Origin: CAYPHJ01 sp964410485
GTDB taxonomy: Bacteria > Desulfobacterota > Binatia > UBA9968
NCBI GenBank assembly: GCA_964410485.1
Contig: CAYPHJ010000006.1
Coordinates: forward strand, 1 to 64,000
Reading direction: 5' to 3'
Length of the DNA: 64,000 bases
Part shown: positions 16,509 through 23,731 of the stretch, in pieces
How positions within the stretch are numbered: the stretch's first letter is position 1
Layout: every line of letters begins with the position of its first letter
The notes under the pieces: model-generated
Database searches by the model: none
What the model saw: the letters and a program-made list of their open reading frames with translations, nothing else
What the model was told of the DNA's origin: nothing
Translations under genes and position numbers: made by a program

Positions 16509-17855
16509 TTAATGCTGCAACAAGCGCAGGCGCTCGACGTAGCGCGAAATGGCATCGCTGATCTTCTGTGGCTCCGCGCTAATTTCGAGCGGACGGTTTT
16601 GCTGGCTTCCATGAATGCCCTGGAGCGTACCGCCATGATAGGCTATTTTCTGCTCGGTGAACTTGAGGCCGTTTGCTGTCGAGACGACTACAACTCGCTC
16701 GTGAGCGCGAATAATTTTTCGTTCGACGAGCTTGCGTAACGCAGCGAGCGCCACACCAGTATGCGGGCAATTGAACATACCGGTCCGATCTGCGCGAGCC
16801 GTCTCCTCACAGAGCTCTGACTCCGATGCCTGTTCCACCACTCCGTCGAAGCGTTTGAGGGTGCCAATAGCCTTACGAATACTCACCGGATTACCGATCT
16901 GAATCGCGCTCGCCAGGGTCTTTTGCGCGGCAATCGGCTCATAATGTTCCCAGTTCGACAGATACGCGCGATAGAAAGGATTGGCATTCTGCGCTTGCGC
17001 CACACAGATGCGCGGCAACTTTGACACCAATCCCAGCTCACGCATCATCCAAAAGCCGTTACCGAGTGCGCTGACATTGCCGAGATTGCCGCCTGGCAGG
17101 ACGACCCAATCCGGCACTTCCCAGTCGAACTGCTGGACAATCTCGATGGCGACGGTCTTCTGGCCCTCGATCCGCAAGCTGTTCATCGAATTGGCCAGGT
17201 AGATGTGTTTATGTTTTGTGACCTCTTGGACTGCCGCCATGCAGCCATCGAAATCGGTGTCGAGAGACAGAACCAAAGCGCCATTGGCCAGCGGTTGCAC
17301 AAGCTGCGCCGGTGATACTTTATTGCGCGGGAGAAAAACCACCGTCGGAATACCCGCTGCCGCGCCGTAAGCCGCCAGCGCCGCAGATGTGTCACCCGTC
17401 GAGGCGCAGGCCACAGCGTCTATGGCCTGGCCGTCCGCAATCATCTGGTTGACAACTGATACCAGTACCGTCATGCCGAGATCTTTGAAGGATCCGGTGT
17501 GCGAGTTGCCACATTGTTTCACCCATAGATCCTCGAGATGAAGCTGCTTGCCGTAGCGATTGGCCCAGAACAGGTTCGTGTTGCCCTCGAAAGTCGAGAC
17601 GATGTTCTCGTTGTCGATGAACGGCACGACCCATTCCTTCTTTGCCCATACTCCTGAGCCATAGGGATAGAGGTTCTGGCGGCAGCGGTCATCGAAGAGT
17701 TTGATCCACGCCGCCGACGCCCTGGTTTTTAGGGCATCGATGTCATGGCGGACCTCGAGCAGATCGCCGCACGACGGGCACCGATAGATGACCTCGAGCA
17801 AGCTGTATTGCCCCGGACAGCCGTTAATACATTGAAACCATGCGTTATAGCTCAT
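16509..17855 (-). CDS. thrC: Threonine synthase, plant-like with N-terminal zinc ribbon
   Basis: The protein has 448 residues from the ATG at 17855, which has AAAGG upstream; a TTG at 17861 was rejected. It converts O-phosphohomoserine to threonine with PLP. The PLP lysine lies in GNSHTGSFKDLGMT, with CASTGDTSAALAAY and VVLPGGNLGNVSALG for phosphate binding. An N-terminal ribbon has Cys9, Cys13, Cys26 and Cys29. The sequence resembles the plant chloroplast enzyme over long stretches, for example YPYGSGVWAKKEWV, FEGNTNLFWA and CPHTGVALAAL, but lacks the transit peptide. It is followed without a gap by the cystathionine gamma-synthase gene, so two enzymes of one branch point may be made together. 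Confidence 0.92.
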   Translation of the reverse strand: MSYNAWFQCINGCPGQYSLLEVIYRCPSCGDLLEVRHDIDALKTRASAAWIKLFDDRCRQNLYPYGSGVWAKKEWVVPFIDNENIVSTFEGNTNLFWANRYGKQLHLEDLWVKQCGNSHTGSFKDLGMTVLVSVVNQMIADGQAIDAVACASTGDTSAALAAYGAAAGIPTVVFLPRNKVSPAQLVQPLANGALVLSLDTDFDGCMAAVQEVTKHKHIYLANSMNSLRIEGQKTVAIEIVQQFDWEVPDWVVLPGGNLGNVSALGNGFWMMRELGLVSKLPRICVAQAQNANPFYRAYLSNWEHYEPIAAQKTLASAIQIGNPVSIRKAIGTLKRFDGVVEQASESELCEETARADRTGMFNCPHTGVALAALRKLVERKIIRAHERVVVVSTANGLKFTEQKIAYHGGTLQGIHGSQQNRPLEISAEPQKISDAISRYVERLRLLQH

Positions 17856-17946
17856 CGCCAAAAGCCTTTCCCTGCGACCCGAGTCATAACCACCGGGGGG
17901 CGGGACATGCTAGCCAAGCTAGGATACTCGTCTCCTGTTCCTATGA

Positions 17947-17976
17947 AGACTAGCCGATACGCTCCAACACTGTCAA
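17947..17976 (-). promoter_or_regulatory. Candidate promoter for thrC-metB
   Basis: On the minus strand a perfect TTGACA (17971-17976) is followed after 18 bases by TAGTCT (17947-17952), a weak -10 hexamer. It lies about 90 bases before the thrC start. The leader between them shows no riboswitch that I recognise. Confidence 0.3.
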
Positions 17977-17997
17977 CGCGACAAAAACGCCGGACTG

Positions 17998-18113
17998 CCC
18001 CCCACCCTCGCCCTCTCTCAAAGGCGAGGGAATAACTCAACACCTGAGTTTCCGTATAGCCACTTCTTCTATTTACCTTCGCCCTCGAAATCGAGGGAGA
18101 GGGAAGGGCGAGG
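17998..18113. repeat. Two CCCTC/GAGGG elements in the thrC-MFS spacer
   Basis: One copy is at 17998-18031 (CCCACCCTCGCCCTCTC, then GGCGAGGG) and another at 18076-18113 (CCTTCGCCCTCG, then CGAGGGAGAGGGAAGGGCG). Each has self-complementary arms. They fill much of the 276-base spacer between thrC and the MFS gene; the rest holds only the candidate thrC promoter. Confidence 0.6.
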
Positions 18114-18131
18114 ATGAATTTTCAAAGGTCG

Positions 18132-19394
18132 CTATAGCCTGCCGATTGCCCTCTTCCACGGGCGGCTCAGGCTAGCAAAAAACAGCCCGGCAATGATGTA
18201 GACGATAACCAATGACCACAAGAGGGGCTCGTAGGAATGCCACCGGTCAAATATCGCCCCGGCGATAACGGGACCGAGAACTCCTCCCCATGTGTAAAAC
18301 AAAGTCATGTAGCCACGTATCTTGGCGTAATGTTTTCTGCCGAACAGATCTCCAACGACCGCCCAACCCAGTGGGAAGGTTGTTTCCACAGAAGCGAAAA
18401 ACACCGTAAACAGGACCAGCGCCCAAGGCGAGCTGTACGCGATAGGGAGCAACATAGCGCCCGCGCCGATAAACAAGATCGACGCCGTCAGGCGCGGCTT
18501 GTTCGTCTTATCGGCAAACCAGCCTAACATGAGCGTCAACGCCATGCCGAGAAATGCGTACGTGCTCAGCAATACAGCGGCTTGTGACTGGCTGAACCCT
18601 TTCCAAACCATCAGTGGCACGAAATGGACCGAGATTGCGTGGTAGGACGCATTGCGAATGCCCGCGGCCAGAACGGATCCCCAGAACGCGAAGGAGCGCA
18701 GCGCCTCGGCAACCGTAACCTCGACTTCCCCGGAGTGTCCCCGTTTCGCAGCCTCCGCGCCAGGTTGCGAGCTGGCAGGCTCAGCGCCATCGGGCAGGAG
18801 TCCCATACTTTCCGGCGATCGCCGAACCGTCAGAGACAGGGGGATGCCAATCAACAAAAATAAAACCCCGGCAAGCGCGGCTCCCCAACGCCATCCCCAG
18901 TTTTGGACGACGAGACTCAAAAGCGGCGCAATGAGAACGCCACCCAGTCCAAAAGCGGCGCTGCTGATGGTGATAGCCCGCGCGCGGTAGCGAATAAACC
19001 AGGTGTTGATCAAGACCATCGGCGCATGCATAAACCCGCCTGCATGGGCAAGAGAAATGACACCTAGATAAACAAGTAAAAAAGTGGTGTAGCTATCCAC
19101 CCCGGAGAGAAGCAAGTAACCGATCCCCATTAGCAAAACTGCCGTCAACATGATCGGCTTGGGGCCATGCCGGTCGAGCAAATAGCCGACAATCGGCCCC
19201 TCAATCGCTCCTTCAGCGCGAGCGAGCGAAAAAGCCAGCGAAGTCTGCGTTCGACTGATGTTTAAATCCTGACTGAGAGGAAGAAAAAATACCGTAAAGC
19301 CGAAACTATGCAGGCCGGCGCCGAGCACGCGCAAGGCACATGAGGCGGCAACCATGCGCCAGCCATAAAAGAGTCCAGTTCGTTGTGTGGGCAA
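18132..19394 (-). CDS. MFS transporter, monocarboxylate/oxalate type
   Basis: The 420 residues hold about 12 hydrophobic helices. The N-terminus FYGWRMVAASCALRV and the loop GYLLDRHGPKP between helices 2 and 3 match the major facilitator family, closest to the oxalate/formate and monocarboxylate branch. A central cytoplasmic loop is rich in Pro, Ser and Glu (about 195-215). The frame opens with TTG at 19394, and no ATG occurs before residue 14, so the start is uncertain. It diverges from the hydantoinase cluster across about 200 bases, so it may move that cluster's substrate or product. This link is inferred from position only. Confidence 0.85.
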   Translation of the reverse strand: MPTQRTGLFYGWRMVAASCALRVLGAGLHSFGFTVFFLPLSQDLNISRTQTSLAFSLARAEGAIEGPIVGYLLDRHGPKPIMLTAVLLMGIGYLLLSGVDSYTTFLLVYLGVISLAHAGGFMHAPMVLINTWFIRYRARAITISSAAFGLGGVLIAPLLSLVVQNWGWRWGAALAGVLFLLIGIPLSLTVRRSPESMGLLPDGAEPASSQPGAEAAKRGHSGEVEVTVAEALRSFAFWGSVLAAGIRNASYHAISVHFVPLMVWKGFSQSQAAVLLSTYAFLGMALTLMLGWFADKTNKPRLTASILFIGAGAMLLPIAYSSPWALVLFTVFFASVETTFPLGWAVVGDLFGRKHYAKIRGYMTLFYTWGGVLGPVIAGAIFDRWHSYEPLLWSLVIVYIIAGLFFASLSRPWKRAIGRL

Positions 19395-19448
19395 GAGAAT
19401 GGTCCTGTCGCGGGTGAACAGTTCAGGCCAGTTGGTTATGTATCCCTT

Positions 19449-19464
19449 AGCATGAGTTCATGCT
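19449..19464. promoter_or_regulatory. Perfect 16-base palindrome, candidate operator
   Basis: AGCATGAGTTCATGCT has two 7-base arms that are exact reverse complements around GT. It lies between the divergent MFS and hydantoinase genes, where a repressor or activator could control both. No regulator gene is adjacent, so the cognate protein is unknown. Confidence 0.4.
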
Positions 19465-19492
19465 GAACGAAAGCTGGAGCGTAAATGCGCTC

Positions 19493-19523
19493 GTCTCGGG
19501 GTCTCGCGCTCCGGGTCTCGGGT
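19493..19523. repeat. GTCTCGG heptad array, one arm
   Basis: Repeated GTCTCGG-type units, including GTCTCGGGGTCTCGCG and a later CGGGTCTCGGG, lie about 75 bases upstream of the hydantoinase A gene. No opposite arm is evident. The same unit forms paired arms in the next two spacers of this cluster. Confidence 0.65.
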
Positions 19524-19596
19524 TAGCGAGTAAAAGACGGAGGAACCTCTTTCATACATTTGAAGACCTGTGGGTTTAATGATACACGCAGCGATT

Positions 19597-21666
19597 ATGG
19601 CGAAGTACCGCGTGACGGTCGACACGGGAGGAACCTTTTCGGATTTTGTTTTCTTCAACGAAGACAACGGTGAAATGGTCATCGCCAAAGTCCCCTCCAC
19701 TCCTAAAGAGCCTTTTCAGGCCGTACTCAACGGCATTCAAGAGTTGATCAGTCAGGGGACCCCGGCCAAGGACATTTCGTTTTTTTGCCACGGCACAACC
19801 GTGGGCACCAACGCGCTCCTCGAAGAAAAAGGTGCGCGCACAGGACTGCTAGTTACGCAGGGCTTTCGCGGCATCTACGAAGTCATGGAACAAACACGCG
19901 GGTATGGCCCGGCGACTTACGATCTGTTTTTTGAAAAACCGCGGCTTTTGGCGCCGCCCTACTATACGGAAGAAATACCGGAACGTGTCGATTTTCGCGG
20001 CGAGGTATTGCAACCTATCGACGTCGAAGCCTCGCTCCAAGCGGTGAAAAGCCTGAAAAAAAAGGGTGTCCAGTCGGTGGCCGTCTGTTTTCTTTTTTCC
20101 TTTTTGAATCCAGCCCACGAGCTCAAGATCAAAGAGATCTGCGCCGCGGAATTCCCCGAAGCAAGTCTCTCGCTCTCTTGCGAAGTACTGTCCCAGATTC
20201 GCGAGTTTTACCGCATGAGCACGACCGTCATTAACGCTTACATCGCACCGGTTATGGCCAACTACTTGAGCCGGCTCGAGAACCGCCTCAAAGACCTGGG
20301 CGTAATAACACCAAAGCTGTACATCATGCAATCCAACGGGGGCGTGTCCACTTTTCAAGGGTCGACGAAAAAACCAGTTGCCACCGTTCTCTCCGGACCC
20401 GCAGGAGGCGTCATTGCTTCCATGGGAACCTGCGAGCGGGTTGGCATTAAAAACATCATTACTTTCGACATGGGCGGTACCAGCTGCGATGTGGCCCTGA
20501 TCCATGAGGGCAGTCCGGTGATCACAACGCAGGGTCGCATTAGCCAGCGGCCCATCAGCCTGCCGATGCTAGATATCCATACGGTCAGTGCTGGGGGCGG
20601 AACCATCGCGCGCATTGACGAAGTCGGCGCTCTTCAGGTCGGGCCAGACAGCGCCGGCGCCGACCCGGGGCCGGTCTGCTACGACCGCGGCGGAGAAAAT
20701 ATAACGATCACGGATGCCAATCTGGTTACGGGTGTTTTGCATCCCGATCACTTTCTCGGCGGACGGATGCAACTCAATAAGCGAAAGGCGGAGCATCTTT
20801 TACTAAAAGCAATTGCCACACCTTTGCGTTTGAACTTGTTGGAGGCGGCGGACGGAATTCTCAAGATCATCGAGGCCAAGATGGAGGAAGCCATCAAAGC
20901 CGTCTCATCCCAACGTGGCTACGACATCCGCGACTTCACGCTGGTCGCCTTCGGTGGCGGGGGACCGATGCATGCCGGCAGAATGGCCCTTGATTTGGGT
21001 ATTCCGTCCGTGCTGATTCCCCTGATTCCCGGGGTGCACTCGGCTTTGGGTTTGTTGATGTCCGACGTCAAACACGACTATGTACGCTCGAAACTCGCGA
21101 GGCTGGATGACCTGGACCTGGAGGAGATCAATGGTTTTTTTGCCCGGCTTATCAACCAGGCAAGAGCCGATCTCCGGGCTGAAGATTTTCAGGACAACGA
21201 GATAAGGCTCGATTTTTACTTGGATCTGCGGTACGCCGGTCAAGGTTACGAACTTACCGTTCCCTGCCCTGCCGCACCGTTGAAGCAGGAGGATCTAGTA
21301 CTAATGCGGCAGAGATTTGACAGCCAGCACGAGCAGGCATCGGGGCACAAAGCCGAGACTGAACCGGTAGAATTGGTGAGCCTACGTCTGATCTCGTACG
21401 GCATCGTGCCCCAAGCCAAGCTTGCTCCAGCTAAGGCTAGCGGCAAGAAAATTGAAGACGCCAAGACAGGCGAGCGTAAGATCTACTTTGGCAAAGAGCA
21501 CCGAGAATTGCTCTGTGACATCTATTCCCGTGACCGGCTCGAACCCGGCCAGCGAATTTCAGGACCGGCAATCATCGGCCAACTCGATACGACGACGGTG
21601 ATTCAACCGGAGCACCAGGCTACAGTCGATGAGTATCGAAATCTGATTTTAACTGAGCCCAAGTGA
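19597..21666 (+). CDS. Hydantoinase/oxoprolinase family protein, subunit A
   Basis: The protein has 689 residues from the ATG at 19597. Earlier GTG and ATG codons at 19570 and 19579 are possible but begin before the conserved DTGGTFSD motif by an unusual length. The actin-like ATPase fold shows VDTGGTFSD (phosphate 1), CHGTTVGTNALLE, FDMGGTSCDVAL (phosphate 2), SAGGGTIARID and AFGGGGPMHAG. Family members cleave N-methylhydantoin, 5-oxoproline or related cyclic amides with ATP, or carboxylate acetone, always with a B subunit. Two B genes follow on the same strand. Length and motifs are normal. The true substrate cannot be told. Confidence 0.9.
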   Translation: MAKYRVTVDTGGTFSDFVFFNEDNGEMVIAKVPSTPKEPFQAVLNGIQELISQGTPAKDISFFCHGTTVGTNALLEEKGARTGLLVTQGFRGIYEVMEQTRGYGPATYDLFFEKPRLLAPPYYTEEIPERVDFRGEVLQPIDVEASLQAVKSLKKKGVQSVAVCFLFSFLNPAHELKIKEICAAEFPEASLSLSCEVLSQIREFYRMSTTVINAYIAPVMANYLSRLENRLKDLGVITPKLYIMQSNGGVSTFQGSTKKPVATVLSGPAGGVIASMGTCERVGIKNIITFDMGGTSCDVALIHEGSPVITTQGRISQRPISLPMLDIHTVSAGGGTIARIDEVGALQVGPDSAGADPGPVCYDRGGENITITDANLVTGVLHPDHFLGGRMQLNKRKAEHLLLKAIATPLRLNLLEAADGILKIIEAKMEEAIKAVSSQRGYDIRDFTLVAFGGGGPMHAGRMALDLGIPSVLIPLIPGVHSALGLLMSDVKHDYVRSKLARLDDLDLEEINGFFARLINQARADLRAEDFQDNEIRLDFYLDLRYAGQGYELTVPCPAAPLKQEDLVLMRQRFDSQHEQASGHKAETEPVELVSLRLISYGIVPQAKLAPAKASGKKIEDAKTGERKIYFGKEHRELLCDIYSRDRLEPGQRISGPAIIGQLDTTTVIQPEHQATVDEYRNLILTEPK

Positions 21667-21667
21667 G

Positions 21668-21789
21668 CTGTCCCGTGTCTCACATTGTCTCGGGTCCCGC
21701 GTCTCGGGTCTCCGATTTAGAAAGGCTTCCGGTTGTCTTTGAACTTGAGACCTGGGACACGGGACGCGGGACACGACACCGGAGACAAG
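21668..21789. repeat. GTCTCGG heptad arrays in two opposed arms
   Basis: The left arm (21668-21713) holds 7-bp units such as GTCTCGG and GTCCCGC. The right arm (about 21745-21789) holds the complementary GGGACAC/GGGACGC units. They could pair over about 40 bases around a loop of some 30. A further fragment, ACCCGAGACT, lies at about 21887-21897, just before the next start codon. The rest of this 234-base spacer between A and B genes holds no open frame worth calling. Confidence 0.8.
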
Positions 21790-21900
21790 TCAATGAGCAC
21801 GTCGTTGGGTCCTGTTTTTTTCACCAGAAACTGGGCAATAGAAACTTGAAATTGATTCCGATCCAACCCGAGACGCTAAACCCAAGACCCGAGACTATCT

Positions 21901-23634
21901 ATGACCATTGATCCCGTCACACTACAAGTCATACAGGCCCGTCTGGCCGGTATCGTTCAGGAGATGCAAAACTCGCTCTTCCGCACGGGCTACTCAACCA
22001 TCATTCGAGAGTCGCAGGACGCCAGCTGCGCCATTCTCAACATTGAGGGCGAGGTCGTGGCCCAGCACGTGGTGCTGCCGCTTCACATGGGCGCCTTTCC
22101 CGCGTGTGCCGCGGGTGTGTTGCAGCGGTATTCCGCAGCCGAAATTCACGAGGGCGACGCCTTTATCACCAATCACCCCTATCTGGGCGGCAGTCCACAC
22201 GCACCCGATATGGCCGTCCTTACGCCCATTTTCTACCAGGGAGGTTGGGTCGGATTTGCCGCCAATCTGGCCCACAAGAGCGATATCGGTGGTCCGGTTC
22301 CAGGCAGCTGCTGGAGTCAAGCGCGCGAGATCTATCAGGAAGGCCTCCATGTGCCCCCAATCAAGTATGTATACGAGTACCGCACGAGCAAAGATATCGA
22401 GTCGGTCTTAGGGTGCAATAGCCGGACGCCGGAGTTGGTAGTCGGTGATCTGCGCGGGCAAGTGGGGGCGGCGCGACTAGGCGAAAAACGTTTTCAAGAG
22501 ATGATGGATCGCTACGGCAAGGAGACAATTCTCAGCTCTTTTGAGCAACTTTTCGGGCTGACGGAAGCAAAAGTGCGACGGGAGATTGTTTCCTGGCCGG
22601 ATGGTACGGGACAAGGCGAGCGTTTTGTGGACAGCGACGGCATCGATCTGGATAAGCCGGTTCGCATCCACGTCAAAATAGTCAAAAGCGGCGACCGGTT
22701 GCAGTTCGACTTCACCGGTTCTGCCGATCAGACCAAGGGACCGGCCAATATTCGGCCGACAATCGTCCGCGCCGCTTGCTGTTATCTGCTTACCGCCCTG
22801 GTTGATCCGGCTCTTGCAATTAACTACGGCCTCGCCAAGGTCATCGAGATCAAGGTTCGCGAGGGCAGCGTGGTCAACCCTCGTTTTCCCGCCCCGGTAA
22901 ACACCTATAACCCAACCGTGCACGCGCTGGTCGAAGCTCTTCTCGAGGCTTCGAGCCAAATTACGCCGCACAAGAAAGTTGCGGATGGTTGCAGCAGCCG
23001 CTCGATCATCATGGGCGGACGCAGCAATAAAACCGGCAAGAGCTATGTCCAATACGAGATCTTCGGCGGCGGTTCGGGCGCTCGCAGCGGCAAAGACGGG
23101 GTGTCCGGTACAAACGTGAACCAATCCAACGCTAAAATTGCCCCGATCGAAATCATCGAATCCGAGTTTTCCACTCGCCTGCGCCGTTTCGAATTGATCC
23201 CGGATGCGGGCGGACCGGGCAAATTTCGCGGCGGGCTCGGCTTCATCCGCGAGTATGAGCTGCTGGATAGCGACGCGCGGTTTTCTCTGCGCTCGACTAA
23301 ACATACAGTGGCTCCAAAAGGAATCGACGGAGGCGGGGACGGTAAGACCGGTCGCTGCACATTGAACCCGGGAACGGCGCAAGCGCGAGTCATCCCGTCC
23401 CGCTATTCGGATCATACGCTGCATCCTGGTGACGTTGTCTGCCTCGAAACTCCAGGAGGCGGTGGCCTCGGCAATCCACTGGAGCGGGATCCTGCTCGGG
23501 TATTAAGCGACGTCCGCAACGGCTATGTGACCGTTGAAGCAGCCCGGTCGGTTTATCGGGTCGCGCTAGAACAACGTGACAGCGAGTACGTCGTGAATGA
23601 AGCTCGAACAAGCGAATGGCGCCAACGCGGATAG
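21901..23634 (+). CDS. Hydantoinase/oxoprolinase family protein, subunit B, first copy
   Basis: The protein has 577 residues, the normal length. It starts MTIDPVTLQVIQARLAGIV and carries the B-subunit hallmarks RESQDASCAI, GDAFITNHPYLGGSPHAPDM and LAHKSDIGG near residues 90-130, then DFTGSADQTKGPANI and a late GGGGLGNP. B subunits form the hydrolytic partner of the A subunit. A second B gene follows after a 97-base spacer filled by a heptad array. The first 47 residues of the two copies differ at one position, although the DNA differs at many third positions. Which copy pairs with the A subunit is not known. Confidence 0.9.
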   Translation: MTIDPVTLQVIQARLAGIVQEMQNSLFRTGYSTIIRESQDASCAILNIEGEVVAQHVVLPLHMGAFPACAAGVLQRYSAAEIHEGDAFITNHPYLGGSPHAPDMAVLTPIFYQGGWVGFAANLAHKSDIGGPVPGSCWSQAREIYQEGLHVPPIKYVYEYRTSKDIESVLGCNSRTPELVVGDLRGQVGAARLGEKRFQEMMDRYGKETILSSFEQLFGLTEAKVRREIVSWPDGTGQGERFVDSDGIDLDKPVRIHVKIVKSGDRLQFDFTGSADQTKGPANIRPTIVRAACCYLLTALVDPALAINYGLAKVIEIKVREGSVVNPRFPAPVNTYNPTVHALVEALLEASSQITPHKKVADGCSSRSIIMGGRSNKTGKSYVQYEIFGGGSGARSGKDGVSGTNVNQSNAKIAPIEIIESEFSTRLRRFELIPDAGGPGKFRGGLGFIREYELLDSDARFSLRSTKHTVAPKGIDGGGDGKTGRCTLNPGTAQARVIPSRYSDHTLHPGDVVCLETPGGGGLGNPLERDPARVLSDVRNGYVTVEAARSVYRVALEQRDSEYVVNEARTSEWRQRG

Positions 23635-23725
23635 TTGTCTCGAGTCTCAGGGTCCCGGGTCTCGAGTTTAAAAACAAGATGAAACCTTTTTAACCCGGGA
23701 TACGGGACTCAATACACGAGACAGT
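23635..23725. repeat. GTCTCGG heptad arrays in two opposed arms
   Basis: The left arm begins at the stop codon of the first B gene (GTCTCGAGTCTC, then GGTCCCGGGTCTCGAG). The right arm (23691-23725) reads AACCCGGGATACGGGACTC and on to ACGAGACAG. The arms are largely complementary around a 22-base loop. The right arm ends six bases before the second B start codon. Confidence 0.8.
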
Positions 23726-23731
23726 CTTGTT

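Noticed and set aside
15792..16739. Plus-strand open frame of 315 codons opposite metB and thrC
   Set aside because: Antisense to two well-supported genes; composition and lack of motifs mark it as a shadow frame.
17856..17946. SAM or threonine-responsive leader upstream of thrC
   Set aside because: I searched the leader for a conserved riboswitch core, a T-box or a run of Thr/Ile/Met codons and found none.
21663..21911. Open frame of 82 codons between the hydantoinase A and B genes
   Set aside because: It is a translation of the GTCTCGG arrays and has no start signal.
22477..23424. Minus-strand open frame of 315 codons opposite the first hydantoinase B gene
   Set aside because: Antisense shadow; a similar shadow lies opposite the second copy, as expected from shared codon use.
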